64,000 nucleotides of DNA from assembly GCF_004358675.1 (NCBI RefSeq), contig NZ_SMZO01000005.1, positions 1 through 64,000 on the forward strand. The letters run 5' to 3'. The notes beneath the pieces were generated by a model that saw nothing but the letters and a program-made list of their open reading frames with translations, was not told the DNA's origin and did no database searches. This document shows, one piece after another, positions 17,192 to 26,878 of the stretch; the first letter of the stretch is position 1, and each line of letters starts with the position of its first letter. This stretch comes from Meridianimarinicoccus aquatilis. GTDB lineage: Bacteria; Pseudomonadota; Alphaproteobacteria; Rhodobacterales; Rhodobacteraceae. Position numbers and translations under genes: made by a program.

Positions 17192-17374
17192 TCACGCCAC
17201 CTGCGCTCTTGGGCGCACGTACCAGTACCAAACGCGGTAGGCCTCCAGCAGGCCAAGCGGGACGAAATGGACCAACGCGGGACCAAGGCCGCCCCAGTCA
17301 TGCAGCGCTGCCCAGTGCAGCAACGTCAGGACAGCGGAGATAGGTCTGAAAGTTGGTGATGTTAATTGTGCCAA
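17192..17374 (-). pseudogene. Possible fragment of a small membrane protein
   Basis: A 60-codon frame (TTG start at 17374, weak evidence) encodes one hydrophobic helix (about residues 14-50, LLHWAALHDWGGLGPALVHFVPL) ending in YWYVRPRAQ. It abuts the decayed transposase, so it may be the remnant of a gene hit by the insertion. The flanks 17030-17191 hold nothing recognisable. Confidence 0.25.
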
Positions 17375-17379
17375 CTTTT

Positions 17380-18210
17380 GAAGTGTTGTGGCGGAACGAA
17401 TACGCGTTCACGTACGGTGCAAGTGCTGTTCGCTCATGTAGTGGTAGACGCCGATGTAACCGCGCTTGAGCAGTGACCAGAAGCTTTCGATCCCGTTGGT
17501 GTGAGCCATGTCGCGGACATACTCGCCAGCAGAGTGGCGCATTGTCTTGTGAGTGTAGCCCAATGCGCCAAGGACATTGTAGAAGCGGAACTCGTCTGTA
17601 ACCACTGTGCCGCCTTCTGGGGCGTTGTCTTGCACGAAACCAACCAGAGTGGCCGCATTGGTGCGCTTGATCGGTCTGGCGCGAACTACGCCATTCTCGT
17701 CACGCATACCCATGACTGCGGTTTTGCTAACAGCACCGCGACCCGCGTGAAGCTTCTTATCAGCGTGTTTGTTCTTTTCTTTGCCGCCCACGCAGGTTTC
17801 GTCCACTTGGACTTGACCGTCCATCTTGTCGTTGTTGCCGTTCATCCATGTTCGCGGATGCGCTGCGCAAGGAAACATGCTGTTTTCTGAGTGACACCCA
17901 ATTCGCGGGCCATCTGAGTGCTTGGGATGCCCTTGCGGGCGTTGGTCAGCATGTAGATTGCCAACAACGACTTAAGTAGAGGAAGGCGGCTTTCAGCAAG
18001 ACCCGTGCCTATGCGAACGCTGAAATGCTTGCGGCAATCTTTGCAGCGAAAAGCCATTGGCTTATGGTCTTTGCACTCAGTAACAGAAACCGCACCGGAG
18101 TGGTCACAAACAGGCTCATCATTCCAGCGACGTTTCTCAAAGAAATTGCGCGCGGCTTCTTCATTTGGGAATTTCTGGAAGTACTCAAATGTCCTAAGCG
18201 TATCTGACAT
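17380..18210 (-). pseudogene. IS1595-family transposase, frameshifted
   Basis: Remains of an ISXO2-type transposase in at least three frames. The N-terminal part (18210 down to about 17842) has the zinc-ribbon-like FRCKDCRKHFSVRIGT and the QMARELGVTQKTACFLAQRIRE helix. A shift near 17845-17880 leads to the catalytic domain (VDETCVGGKEKN, VVTDEFRFYNVLG, AHTNGIESFWSLLKRGYIGVYHYMS). A second shift near 17414 is needed to continue into YVNAYSFRHNT. The C-terminus is missing. The sequence GGGGCCTGCATACTTAACTG at about 18278-18297 (minus strand) may be the right end; no matching left end was found. The element is probably inactive. Confidence 0.8.
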
Positions 18211-18381
18211 GCGCCTAATCCCTGCTCCTGGTATTAAGCCAGCCAAAACACGTGGGACCGTCAAGTCAATTTCGGCCAGTTAAGTATGCAGGCCCCGTTA
18301 TTTTGTGGTCCGCTCCTAGCATTCAACCTCTATCCGAAGCCGAAGGAGCCCCGATGCGACGGGGCCACTTCGGCGTCATCA

Positions 18382-19494
18382 TCACGACCAAGGTGTAACG
18401 AGATATTTCTCACCTGTCTTCATTGTGCGATAGTCCATCACGGCCTCTTTCGTAAGCATCTCGTCGAGATTGACGCGCATTTTATAATGGCTGGCAAAGG
18501 TGGTTGTGAGATTGTCGCGCACCCGCTTGCGCATGCGGGTGACGATGTCCTGTCCGGCCGACTGGAGGAAGGGAAACAGCAGCCAACCCGAGAGGGTCCA
18601 GCCAAAGCCGTAGCTTGGTGTCAGCACCGTCGAACCAGTATCCAAACGGCCATAGATGAACATGCGCTTCGGCTGGGTCGAGCCATAGCGCGAGAACTCT
18701 GTCATCTGTTTTACCGCAACCTGCTCCATCGCCCTGAAGGCCGTGTCGACCGTCTGGCCGCCGCCCACCGGATCGAAACCATAGAAGGCACCTGTGTCCT
18801 CAATTGCCGCGCGCAAGTGCTTCATGAAGTCGTCATCCGACGAGTTGACGACATGGGTGGACCCAAGCTTTTCAAGCAGATCAACCTGGCTGTCCTTACG
18901 CACGATATTGACCAGACCAATGCCATCCTCTTTGCAAATACGGGTCAGCATCTGGCCAAGGTTGGACGCCCCGACCGTGTGAAGGATCGCATCCTGCCCG
19001 TCGGCCTTGGCATTTTCGACAAACCCCAAAGCCGTCATGGGATTTACGAAAGCGCTCGCGCCTTCTTCGGCGGAATGGTCGCCCAGCGGCAGGCACATGG
19101 CTGCATCTGCGATGCAGTACTGGCTGTAGGCATTTCCCGGAACGCAAGAGACGCGCTGCCCGACCAGCGCTTTCGCTGCGTCACCATCGCCCGCGGCGAC
19201 AACCGTACCGGCACCTTCGTTTCCAGCAGGCAGTTTCAGGCCATGCCGCGCTCGTGAGCCCGCGTTTGCCGGTTCGGGCACGGTCGCAACGAATTTGCCA
19301 GACGAATAGCTGGCATTTTCAACATCGGCCCCACCGACGAGAATGGCGAGGTCAGACGGGTTGATCGGTGCCGCCTCCATTCTCACGAGCACTTGGTTGC
19401 CAGACGGATCGGGAAAGGTCACGTCCTCGATCGCAACGGTCAGCGTGCCATCCGCTTCCAGTGTTGTGAACAGTTGCTTACCGGTGGTCGCCAT
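18382..19494 (-). CDS. Zinc-free MDR dehydrogenase/reductase
   Basis: Medium-chain dehydrogenase/reductase of 370 residues. It has the N-terminal substrate domain (VRMEAAPINPSDLAIL), LPAGNEGAGTV, then the nucleotide domain with ILHTVGASNLGQML rather than the usual GxGxxG, and a hydrophobic C-terminal part (GWTLSGWLLFPFL). No structural or catalytic zinc ligands are obvious, so quinone- or enoyl-reductase chemistry is more likely than alcohol oxidation. The ATG at 19494 follows TTGGAGAT. It is divergent from the aldehyde dehydrogenase gene with about 500 bases between, and lies next to insertion-sequence debris. Substrate unknown. Confidence 0.75.
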   Translation of the reverse strand: MATTGKQLFTTLEADGTLTVAIEDVTFPDPSGNQVLVRMEAAPINPSDLAILVGGADVENASYSSGKFVATVPEPANAGSRARHGLKLPAGNEGAGTVVAAGDGDAAKALVGQRVSCVPGNAYSQYCIADAAMCLPLGDHSAEEGASAFVNPMTALGFVENAKADGQDAILHTVGASNLGQMLTRICKEDGIGLVNIVRKDSQVDLLEKLGSTHVVNSSDDDFMKHLRAAIEDTGAFYGFDPVGGGQTVDTAFRAMEQVAVKQMTEFSRYGSTQPKRMFIYGRLDTGSTVLTPSYGFGWTLSGWLLFPFLQSAGQDIVTRMRKRVRDNLTTTFASHYKMRVNLDEMLTKEAVMDYRTMKTGEKYLVTPWS

Positions 19495-19990
19495 TTCGAA
19501 ATCTCCAAGGTTTGGTGTCGCGGTTACGGGCGATTGTGGCTTCAGCGACGCAAACCGCCGCCCCCTGAGCATCAATCGCTATTGGGTACTCGGCGAGCAC
19601 CGCATTCTCCAAAGCCGAACAGTACGTCTTCATAGGGCAGATACCCCGAGCATCGGCACGCTGCGCCGAAGATCGCACATAACACCTGTGTCCGCCGAGA
19701 CCCATAGGATTGGGGCGCTTTCTGCGAGGCTTGCGATAACGTCTCGGTGATCTCGGATGGCGTCGGCCCATGATCCGCAAGGCCCGATTGATGAAAGCTG
19801 TTGATCACGGGAAAAGGGGTCTACTGCGCTGACTTTCCGAGATATTCGTGGCATGTCGTGGCCTGCGTGATGCTCACTGGTCGCCGTTCATGCGATGCAT
19901 TCCCCCACCAATACCGCCAGACTGCCGCCCCTAAGCTCGGAACTCATTGCCTCCGCCGTGGTTGCTTCTTCAGTGAATAAAGGAGCCAAC
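19495..19990. other. Intergenic region without a recognised gene
   Basis: About 500 bases between divergent genes. A minus-strand frame at 19630-19854 (ILWVSADTGVMCDLRRSV) looks partly coding-like but has no family match that I can name, and frames on all sides are broken, so it may be gene debris. No clear operator was seen. Confidence 0.3.
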
Positions 19991-21367
19991 ATGTCAACGA
20001 TCACGACAACAAATCCGGCGACGGGCGAGATGATCGAAACCTATCCACTCATGACAGAGCAAGAGGCCCTGCAAAAGTTGAAGGCCGCGCACGCTGCTTT
20101 TCTGGAGTGGCGAAAGCTGCCCCATACCGAGCGCGCGCCATACTTGACCCGGATCGCGAAAGTGCTTCGCGACAATGCAGACGAACTTGCGGCCCTGATG
20201 ACGCGCGAGACCGGAAAGTTGTTGAAGGATGGCCTGACAGAGGTGGAAATCTGCGCCGCGATCTTTGACTACACTGCCGAACACGGTCCTGACACTTTGG
20301 CAGATGAAGAGCGTACCCACGGGGCTGACGGCGCGCGCGGTGTCGTCACTTATCAACCGATTGGCGTGATTTACTCCATCCAGCCGTGGAACTTTCCCCT
20401 TTATCAACCGGTTCGCGTCCTGGCCGCAAACTTGATGGCTGGCAATGCATGCGTGCTGAAACATGCCAGCATCTGCACTGGATCGGGTCTTCGCCTGCGC
20501 GATCTGTGCATTGAGGCGGGCCTGCCGGAGGACCTGTTTCAAGTCATCCTAATCGACCACGACACCAGTGACCGGCTGATTGAACATCGATTGGTGAGCG
20601 GCGTAACGATGACAGGCAGCGATGACGCGGGACGGCACATAGGCAGCGTCGCTTCCAAGGCGCTGAAAAAGACGGTTTTGGAGCTGGGTTCCAACGATGC
20701 CTATTTGGTACTTGAAGACGCCGACATCGAAACGGCGGTCAAGTTTTCTGTCATGGGACGGCTATACAACAACGGCGAAACCTGTGTGTCGGCCAAGCGG
20801 TTCGTCGTGACCGACAAGGTCTATGACGCCTTCATTTCGGCGTTCGTGGATCAGATGACCGCGATCAAAATGGGCGATCCGACAATGGACGACACCAAAC
20901 TTGGCCCACTGTCGAGCGAAGATCAGTTCGCCACGGTCAAAAAGCAGGTGGATCAAAGCGTGGCCAAGGGTGCAAAAGCGCTATGCGGTGGCACTGCCCC
21001 TGACCGTACGGGAGCGTATTACCCCGCAACGGTGCTCGCCGACGTTGTGCCGGGGATGCCTGCGTATGACGACGAAATCTTCGGTCCGGTGGCTGCGGTG
21101 ATCCGCGCCAAGGACGACGAAGACGCCATGCGCATCGCCAACGACAGCAGGTATGGCCTCGGCGGCGGCATCTTCTGCAAAGACGAAGAGCGCGCACTCA
21201 AGCTGGCGCGCGACCATTTCGACACCGGGATGATCCGCATCAATTCCTTCGGGGCTGCTGATCCAAACATGCCGTTTGGTGGTATTAAAGACTCTGGGTA
21301 CGGGCGCGAACATGGCGGTTTCGGGATGAAAGAATTCGTCAACGTCAAAGCGATCTTTCTTCCGTGA
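19991..21367 (+). CDS. NAD(P)-dependent succinate-semialdehyde dehydrogenase (Sad/GabD-like)
   Basis: Aldehyde dehydrogenase superfamily protein of 458 residues, a length typical of the Sad/YneI group. Landmarks are IQPWNFPLYQ, the catalytic glutamate in LELGSNDAYLV, the nucleophile cysteine in NNGETCVSAKRF and the PFGGIKDSGYGREHG C-terminal motif. It would oxidise succinate semialdehyde or a similar short aldehyde to the acid. The ATG at 19991 follows AGGAG; the ORF extension from 19895 has no similarity. It stands alone, with insertion-sequence debris downstream. Confidence 0.85.
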   Translation: MSTITTTNPATGEMIETYPLMTEQEALQKLKAAHAAFLEWRKLPHTERAPYLTRIAKVLRDNADELAALMTRETGKLLKDGLTEVEICAAIFDYTAEHGPDTLADEERTHGADGARGVVTYQPIGVIYSIQPWNFPLYQPVRVLAANLMAGNACVLKHASICTGSGLRLRDLCIEAGLPEDLFQVILIDHDTSDRLIEHRLVSGVTMTGSDDAGRHIGSVASKALKKTVLELGSNDAYLVLEDADIETAVKFSVMGRLYNNGETCVSAKRFVVTDKVYDAFISAFVDQMTAIKMGDPTMDDTKLGPLSSEDQFATVKKQVDQSVAKGAKALCGGTAPDRTGAYYPATVLADVVPGMPAYDDEIFGPVAAVIRAKDDEDAMRIANDSRYGLGGGIFCKDEERALKLARDHFDTGMIRINSFGAADPNMPFGGIKDSGYGREHGGFGMKEFVNVKAIFLP

Positions 21368-22348
21368 CCATGCTGCAATCAGGTCAATGTGTCCGCGCCA
21401 CACGAATGCTACGAAAAACACGTCCGCGTTCTGACAGCACCCGGGACGGTTGGGTTTTGTTGAGATCCGGTTGACGGTTTTCGCTTTGCAGGACTTTTGC
21501 CCGCCTACCGCGGTGATCGCGTTCCAGACTTGGCCGAGGGCACGCTTAACACTCGCCTCGGTTACATGTTCAACGCAATCGCCGCCCGGGCTCTTGTTGG
21601 TCTGCGTAAAGGCGATGCTGGCCAAATCTGGACCAACCATCTGCTTGAGTGGGCCACAACGTGACATCAGCGCACTGCCCCAAGGCCTGGACCGACGACG
21701 CGGCGATCTCACCTGCGAACCCGTCATTTCGCGATAATGCAGGTGTCGATTCGGCAAAAGTTGAGGACACAATAAAGCGCGGATGTCGTCCAGATGCTTG
21801 CAAGGTCGGCCCCGCGCTTAGCCTGACGGGACCCGTTCAACGGGTAAGCCAGATCAGACGTTGCGGACGTGTTCGTAGGGCGTGAGACGGTTGAGAGCCT
21901 TTAACCTGCGTGCGAAGTTGTGTGCGGTCATGACGTCGGTGCTGTCGAACTCTTGGCAGACTTCCGCAAGCGAAGCTTGCAATCGCTGTATTCGCTCTGA
22001 CGGCATACGTGATCAAGGCGCTCCTGTGACGAACTTGTCCCATAATGCTTCCTGCCATTCCTTCGAGAGCATCACAGCATCAAACCGTGGGTCCAAACAC
22101 CCTTGTGCGACCCCCGACGTAAAACCTGAGACGTCCGCGTTTGGGCTTCTTGGCAGGAGTGTTTGGCTGGGCCATGATGTGTGGCCTCAACCTGCTACGG
22201 ACCGGTGCAACCAAGCCAGACCAGAAACTCAGCGCCCGATCATGTCGCACGGAAAAAACCAGAATAAACCGCGGTCTGGGTCCGTTTGCGACGGCAAGGT
22301 CAGATTGGTCTGACATTCTACAATTGAATTTTCTATCCGCCGACAAAC
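21368..22348. other. Gene-poor region with insertion-sequence debris
   Basis: Nearly 1 kb with no intact gene. The only recognised item is an IS481-type transposase C-terminus at 21854-22006. Other frames (for example 21450-21737 plus strand) show no known motif. A 6-bp hairpin at 22299-22314 after the sulfatase-type gene lacks a T run. Confidence 0.5.
21854..22006 (-). pseudogene. IS481-family transposase remnant
   Basis: A 50-codon minus-strand stretch ends in TAHNFARRLKALNRLTPYEH, which matches the conserved C-terminal AYNFARRLK.L.GLTPYE block of IS481-type transposases. The upstream catalytic DDE part is absent or scrambled, and a stop follows early. This is a fossil of an insertion. Confidence 0.7.
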
Positions 22349-23785
22349 TCAGAAATAGGAACCCGCGTGTCGCATTCGAAAACTCAGCAGTTCCGAAGTC
22401 AGTCGCGCGACGGTCTGCGGATCATTCGCGGCAAGGTCTTCCGCGCAATCAGGGTCAGCAGCGATGTCAAACAACATCGATGGCTGATGGCCTGCGAAGT
22501 GCACAAGCCGCCTGCCGCCGGTTTCGAATGCCACTGCGCGACACGCTGAAGCCCCTGCGTTCCAAGCGCGCTCGAACCGGCCGCCGCCAGACATTTCGCC
22601 CAAGTCCATTTCGACCATGACGGGGGTGTCGGCCGGCAACCCTGCGGACGTAAGCTTTTGCCCTTGCATCTGACATGGCACCCGCGCCCCAAATGCATCC
22701 AGCAAGGTTGGCGCAAGATCAACGGACCGCGACGGCGCGTCGACCGTACCAGCACCGAGGCCCGGCGCCCGGATCATCAACGGCACATGTGATGCCGCGC
22801 GAAATGGTGTCCGCTTGCCCCAAAGTCCCAGATCGCCCAGCATCTCGCCGTGATCAGCGGTCAGTACAACCATGGTATCATCCGCTTGGCCTATGGCCTC
22901 CAACCAGTCCAGCAACCGCCCGATGTGATAATCGACTTCTGCCGCGAGGCCGAGATAGGTCGCCCGGATGATAGCAATCTGCGCCGGGGTCAGCGTGGAA
23001 TGATCCCCGTCAAAGCCCCAGAACATCCCGCTGGAACTTGGCGCCGCGTGATAGGCCGCAAAAAATGGGTGCGCCGTGGATCCTTGTGCCGGTGTCGGCA
23101 CTGATTTGGGGTCAACCAAACTATGCCAAGGGCTTGGTGCCACGAACGGCGGATGGGGGCGGATATACGTCACCATCGCCGACCACGGGCGCGCCTTTCG
23201 CACGTCAAGATGCCGGATGGTTTGGTCTGTCAGATAAGCGGTGTCACTGTCCTTTGCCTCGTAAAGAGCAGGGCCGCCCAATACCCCATCTTTTGGGCGA
23301 TACAGCCGATCAAAATCCGAGGCATCCGCATCAGGCACATCATAGCCCTGCCCCCGCAAATGCGCGAGCCATGCCCAGCCCTCCTCACGCATCTCGACGA
23401 CCTCTGTGATCCCCTTTATCGGACCGGTATAAGATCGCCGTGCCGGGTCATTGGGGTGCAGATGTGTCGGGTCGGGCTGTGTGTCGGTGTAGCCGAACAA
23501 AAGCAACTCGCGCCCCACGCTGCGCAATCCGGTGGCGATGTTGGGGATGTGATCGGGCAGCGGGGTTCCGTTATGCACCGACCGATGGGTCATCGCATAT
23601 TGCCCCGTCAACAGGCTGGCACGAGACGGACCGCAGGGCACCATGACCGTATGGTGATTGGTGAAGCTCAGCGACTGCTGCGCAAACCGCCGCAGGTTCG
23701 GCAGTGGCACACAGTCCGCCATCGGACCCGTCAGCAAATCGGCCCGAAATTGGTCCAGCACGATGAACAGCAAGTTGCGGGGCAT
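22349..23785 (-). CDS. Phosphonate monoester hydrolase (sulfatase/alkaline phosphatase superfamily)
   Basis: 478 residues closely matching the pattern of the Rhizobium/Burkholderia phosphonate monoester hydrolases: LDQFRAD metal site, nucleophile Cys51 in VPCGPSRASLLTG (converted to formylglycine), THRSVHNGTPL, RPHPPFVA, ATYLGLAAEVD, TADHGEMLGD and a late RLVHFAGHQPSMLFD. It would hydrolyse phosphonate or phosphate diesters, perhaps also sulfate esters. No signal peptide is visible, so a cytoplasmic site is likely. It lies 19 bases after phnX at the end of the transporter-phnW-phnX operon, so it may release 2-aminoethylphosphonate from an ester. The start at 23785 follows GGAAAG. Confidence 0.85.
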   Translation of the reverse strand: MPRNLLFIVLDQFRADLLTGPMADCVPLPNLRRFAQQSLSFTNHHTVMVPCGPSRASLLTGQYAMTHRSVHNGTPLPDHIPNIATGLRSVGRELLLFGYTDTQPDPTHLHPNDPARRSYTGPIKGITEVVEMREEGWAWLAHLRGQGYDVPDADASDFDRLYRPKDGVLGGPALYEAKDSDTAYLTDQTIRHLDVRKARPWSAMVTYIRPHPPFVAPSPWHSLVDPKSVPTPAQGSTAHPFFAAYHAAPSSSGMFWGFDGDHSTLTPAQIAIIRATYLGLAAEVDYHIGRLLDWLEAIGQADDTMVVLTADHGEMLGDLGLWGKRTPFRAASHVPLMIRAPGLGAGTVDAPSRSVDLAPTLLDAFGARVPCQMQGQKLTSAGLPADTPVMVEMDLGEMSGGGRFERAWNAGASACRAVAFETGGRRLVHFAGHQPSMLFDIAADPDCAEDLAANDPQTVARLTSELLSFRMRHAGSYF

Positions 23786-23804
23786 TGGCACTTTCCGTGT
23801 TTGG

Positions 23805-24584
23805 TCAGGCGCTGAGTTCGCGCACCAAAGCCGGAAGATCAGCCACCGTGTCGATGACATGATCCGCCCCCGCGGCCTTGAGGATAGCCGTCGCCGCGTC
23901 CCGAAGGGCGTTCACGGCATCGGGTGACATGGCTGCAAGCTCATCAGGTGTCTTGCCAACGGCGTTTCCGGAAAGCGCGACGCCGACGGTGACACAGCCC
24001 GCCGCAACACCTTCGCGGATACCCGGTTCGGTATCATCCACCTTTATGACCGCACTTGGCGGATACGCCACAAGATCGACAAAGCACTTGTACATTCCAA
24101 GCGGACCGGGCCGCCCTTCGGGCAGATCGTCTGAACAAACAAGATTGTCTGGCTCGTAGCCTTGCGCGGCGGCAACCGGCAAAACCCGCTCCATGATAGA
24201 CCGGGTGTAGCCAGTCGTAGACCCGATCTTAAGCCCCATTGCCCGCAATTCGTTGATCGCCTCAAGGCAACCGGGCACCAGATCGGCATAATCCGCGGCG
24301 ACCTCTTCGTTCATTGGCACAAATATCTCGTACACTTTGTCCACATCCGCATCAGTTGGCGCAGCGCCCTGCGCCGCTTCCCATTGGGCGGCGATATCGG
24401 CCATGTCCATCATCGCGCGAATGTGGTCCCATTTGGGCGATCCCATTGGCCCGCGCGCCTGCTCGATCGTGGCCGTGACACCAAACTTGGCAAAGGCCTT
24501 CACGAACACGCCCATGGGCGCAAACGATCCGAAATCGACCGTGGTTCCGGCCCAGTCAAAAACGGCGGCTTTGAAATTCGTCAT
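23805..24584 (-). CDS. phnX: Phosphonoacetaldehyde hydrolase PhnX
   Basis: HAD-superfamily enzyme that splits phosphonoacetaldehyde to acetaldehyde and phosphate. At 259 residues it has the family start FDWAGTTVDFGSFAP with nucleophile Asp10, the Schiff-base lysine Lys51 in PMGSPKWDHIR, STTGYTRSIM, and the KVDDTEPGIREG metal site. The ATG at 24584 follows AAAAGGAA. It is 22 bases downstream of phnW, which makes its substrate. Confidence 0.95.
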   Translation of the reverse strand: MTNFKAAVFDWAGTTVDFGSFAPMGVFVKAFAKFGVTATIEQARGPMGSPKWDHIRAMMDMADIAAQWEAAQGAAPTDADVDKVYEIFVPMNEEVAADYADLVPGCLEAINELRAMGLKIGSTTGYTRSIMERVLPVAAAQGYEPDNLVCSDDLPEGRPGPLGMYKCFVDLVAYPPSAVIKVDDTEPGIREGVAAGCVTVGVALSGNAVGKTPDELAAMSPDAVNALRDAATAILKAAGADHVIDTVADLPALVRELSA

Positions 24585-24606
24585 AGGAAGTTCCTTTTGT
24601 GGCGCA

Positions 24607-25788
24607 TCATTCCCCGTGCGCTTGTCGTTCCGCAAGGCTGGCCGTCGAGGGCGCTGCACTGCTCACATTCATCTCTGTCAGGACATCTGAAGCTGCGTCC
24701 ACAACGGCTTGCATCACGGCACCGTCGACGTGCCCGATATGCCCAATACGAAAGCTCTCTGCGCGGGTGAGCTTGCCGGGATACAAAATGAAGCCACGGG
24801 CCTTCATGCGGTCATAGAACTGCGTGAAATCGAAATTCGGATCGGCCGGGCAGAAAAAGGTCGTGATGATTGGTGACAACCAGTCATCAAGCAACAGCGT
24901 TTCAAACCCCAGCCTGCGCATCCCCGCAACCAACACATCGCGATTGTTGGCATATCGTGCCCCGCGCGCGGCCACCCCGCCTTCGGCTTCGTGCGCGCGT
25001 AATGCCACCAGAAACGCCGCGACCACATGGGTCGGGGGCGTGAAACGCCACTGCCCGGTCTGTTCCATCACAGCCCATTGAGCATGCAAATCAAGGCTGA
25101 GCGATTGGCTGTTGCCCTTTGCCGCTTCCAGCGCTGCGGTTCGGGCAACAACAAAGCCAAAACCGGGCACACCTTCAATGCACTTGTTGGCTGAACTTAC
25201 CGCAGCCTCAAACGGGGTTACTGACGGGTCCAACGGCACCGCGCCAAAGGCAGACATGCTGTCCACCAGAAGCGCACGGCCTGCGGCCTGCGTTGCATCG
25301 GCGATTTCCTGAAGCGGGTTCAGGATGCCCGAGCTGGTTTCACAATGGACCGCCAGAACATGGGTGATCGCCGCATCCTCTGCCAACACGCGGGCCACAT
25401 CCGCACCGCGCGGCGGAAGGTAATCGCCCATATCCAGAACGGCATGGGCTCGGCCGAGATATTCCAGAATTGTGACGGCGCGTTTTCCGTAAGCGCCATT
25501 GCAGAGAACAAGAACCTTGCCGGTCTTTGGCACAAACGACGCAAGCATCGCCTCGACCGCGAAGGTGCCACTGCCTTGGATTGGCACGCAATCAAACCCG
25601 TCTGCGCCAGCGCCAAGCATCGCCAAGATGCGGGACCGCAATTCACGCGTCATGGCGCGAAAATCGCCATCCCAGCTGCCCCAATCGCGCAGCATCGCCT
25701 CTTTCACCTCGGCAGAGGTTGTCAGCGGACCCGGTGTCAGCAAATACGGCTCGCCGAGCTTGGGTTTGGGAAGTGCTGCAAGGGTCAT
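24607..25788 (-). CDS. phnW: 2-aminoethylphosphonate-pyruvate transaminase PhnW
   Basis: Pyridoxal-phosphate enzyme that transfers the amino group of 2-aminoethylphosphonate to pyruvate, giving phosphonoacetaldehyde and alanine. It shows LLTPGPLTTS, RDWGSWDGDF, IQGSGTFAVEAML, VHCETSSGILNPL, VDSMSAFGAVP and the Schiff-base lysine Lys202 in SANKCIEGVPGFGF. At 393 residues it is slightly longer than usual because of a C-terminal tail rich in Ser and Ala. The start follows GGAAGGAG. It lies between the Opp-type ATPase genes and phnX. Confidence 0.95.
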   Translation of the reverse strand: MTLAALPKPKLGEPYLLTPGPLTTSAEVKEAMLRDWGSWDGDFRAMTRELRSRILAMLGAGADGFDCVPIQGSGTFAVEAMLASFVPKTGKVLVLCNGAYGKRAVTILEYLGRAHAVLDMGDYLPPRGADVARVLAEDAAITHVLAVHCETSSGILNPLQEIADATQAAGRALLVDSMSAFGAVPLDPSVTPFEAAVSSANKCIEGVPGFGFVVARTAALEAAKGNSQSLSLDLHAQWAVMEQTGQWRFTPPTHVVAAFLVALRAHEAEGGVAARGARYANNRDVLVAGMRRLGFETLLLDDWLSPIITTFFCPADPNFDFTQFYDRMKARGFILYPGKLTRAESFRIGHIGHVDGAVMQAVVDAASDVLTEMNVSSAAPSTASLAERQAHGE

Positions 25789-25810
25789 CGGACACTCCTT
25801 CCTTCAGGTG

Positions 25811-26878
25811 TCATGCGGGGATTTCAGACGCATTTCCGTTGGGCCGGGAAAAGTCAAACTCTTCCGCAAAATGGCAGGCCGTGAAATGCTCAGCCGCCAC
25901 TTCGCGCCATTCGGGCACGTCTGTCGAGCACCGGTCTTTCGCAAACGGGCATCGAGTATGAAACCGGCAGCCGGATGGTGCCGTCAGCGGGTTCGGTATT
26001 TCGCCCTTTAGCCGGATCGGCGCAAAGTTTGCATCGGGGTCCGCAAGCGGGATCGCTGAAAGCAACGCGTGCGTATAAGGATGGCGCGGTGAGAAAAAAA
26101 GCTTCTCTGTGGGGGCATATTCAACGAACTTGCCCACATACATCACGGCCACACGGTGACTGATTTGCGCCACGACGCTCAGGTCATGGGCAATAAACAG
26201 AAAACTGACCCCCATCTCGTCTTGAAGGTCGCGCAACAAATTGACGATTTCGGCTTGAATCGACACATCAAGCGCCGAAACGCTTTCATCGCAGACCACA
26301 AATTCAGGCTTTGACACAAGCGCACGAGCGATACAGATGCGCTGCCGTTGGCCGCCGCTGAACGCATGAGGAAACCGGCGCAGGTGTTCCAGGTTGAGTT
26401 TGCAGCGCGCCGCGATGTCCCGTACGCGCGCGTCAATCTGCGCCCGGTCTTTCATCAGGCCAGACGCCACCAACGGTTCGGCAATGATGTCGCGCACGGT
26501 CATTCTAGGATTCAGGCTGGAATACGGGTCTTGAAACACCAGGCTCATGCGTGGCCGGAACTGGCGCAAGGCGGTGCCGGACAGGGTATGCACAGCGACC
26601 TGGCTTTGCGCCGCATCGGGGGCAGCCGTGTTAAACAGCACTTCGCCAGATGTGGGATCAATGGCACGCAGCATGGCCCGCCCAACCGTGGTTTTTCCGG
26701 ACCCGGATTCGCCAACAAGCCCGACGGTTTCGCCCCGATGGATCACAAAGCTCACATCGTCCACGGCGCGCAGCATCTGGGTGTCGCTGCCAAAGAGCCG
26801 CCGCTTGGTCACCGGGAAATGCACCGACAGGTTATTGACTTCAAGCAGTGTGTTTGACGCGGAAAGGTCATCGCTCAT
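25811..26878 (-). CDS. Oligopeptide-type ABC ATPase (OppF/DppF-like)
   Basis: Second ATPase of an Opp/Dpp-type importer, 355 residues. Walker A is GESGSGKTT, the signature is FSGGQRQRICIARAL, Walker B EFVVCDES. The C-terminal oligopeptide-type extension (RHPYTHALLSAIP, FHTRCPFAKDRC) has the cysteines seen in the family, which may bind an iron-sulfur cluster. The start overlaps the stop of the first ATPase (ATGA). It is followed by phnW, so the transporter is probably for a phosphonate conjugate. Confidence 0.92.
   Translation of the reverse strand: MSDDLSASNTLLEVNNLSVHFPVTKRRLFGSDTQMLRAVDDVSFVIHRGETVGLVGESGSGKTTVGRAMLRAIDPTSGEVLFNTAAPDAAQSQVAVHTLSGTALRQFRPRMSLVFQDPYSSLNPRMTVRDIIAEPLVASGLMKDRAQIDARVRDIAARCKLNLEHLRRFPHAFSGGQRQRICIARALVSKPEFVVCDESVSALDVSIQAEIVNLLRDLQDEMGVSFLFIAHDLSVVAQISHRVAVMYVGKFVEYAPTEKLFFSPRHPYTHALLSAIPLADPDANFAPIRLKGEIPNPLTAPSGCRFHTRCPFAKDRCSTDVPEWREVAAEHFTACHFAEEFDFSRPNGNASEIPA

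Noticed and set aside
17002-17301. Minus-strand frame with a CAVCHTPL motif
   Set aside because: A single CxxCH-like motif in a short frame of odd composition; no export signal and no neighbours that use cytochrome c.
18286-19257. Long plus-strand frame opposite the MDR dehydrogenase
   Set aside because: It is the antisense shadow of a conserved gene; its translation has no family features.
19478-19854. Overlapping minus-strand frames between divergent dehydrogenase genes
   Set aside because: Partly protein-like, but broken in all frames and no family could be named.
22299-22314. Hairpin GTCAGATTGGTCTGAC downstream of the hydrolase gene
   Set aside because: A 6-bp stem without a T run on the minus strand.
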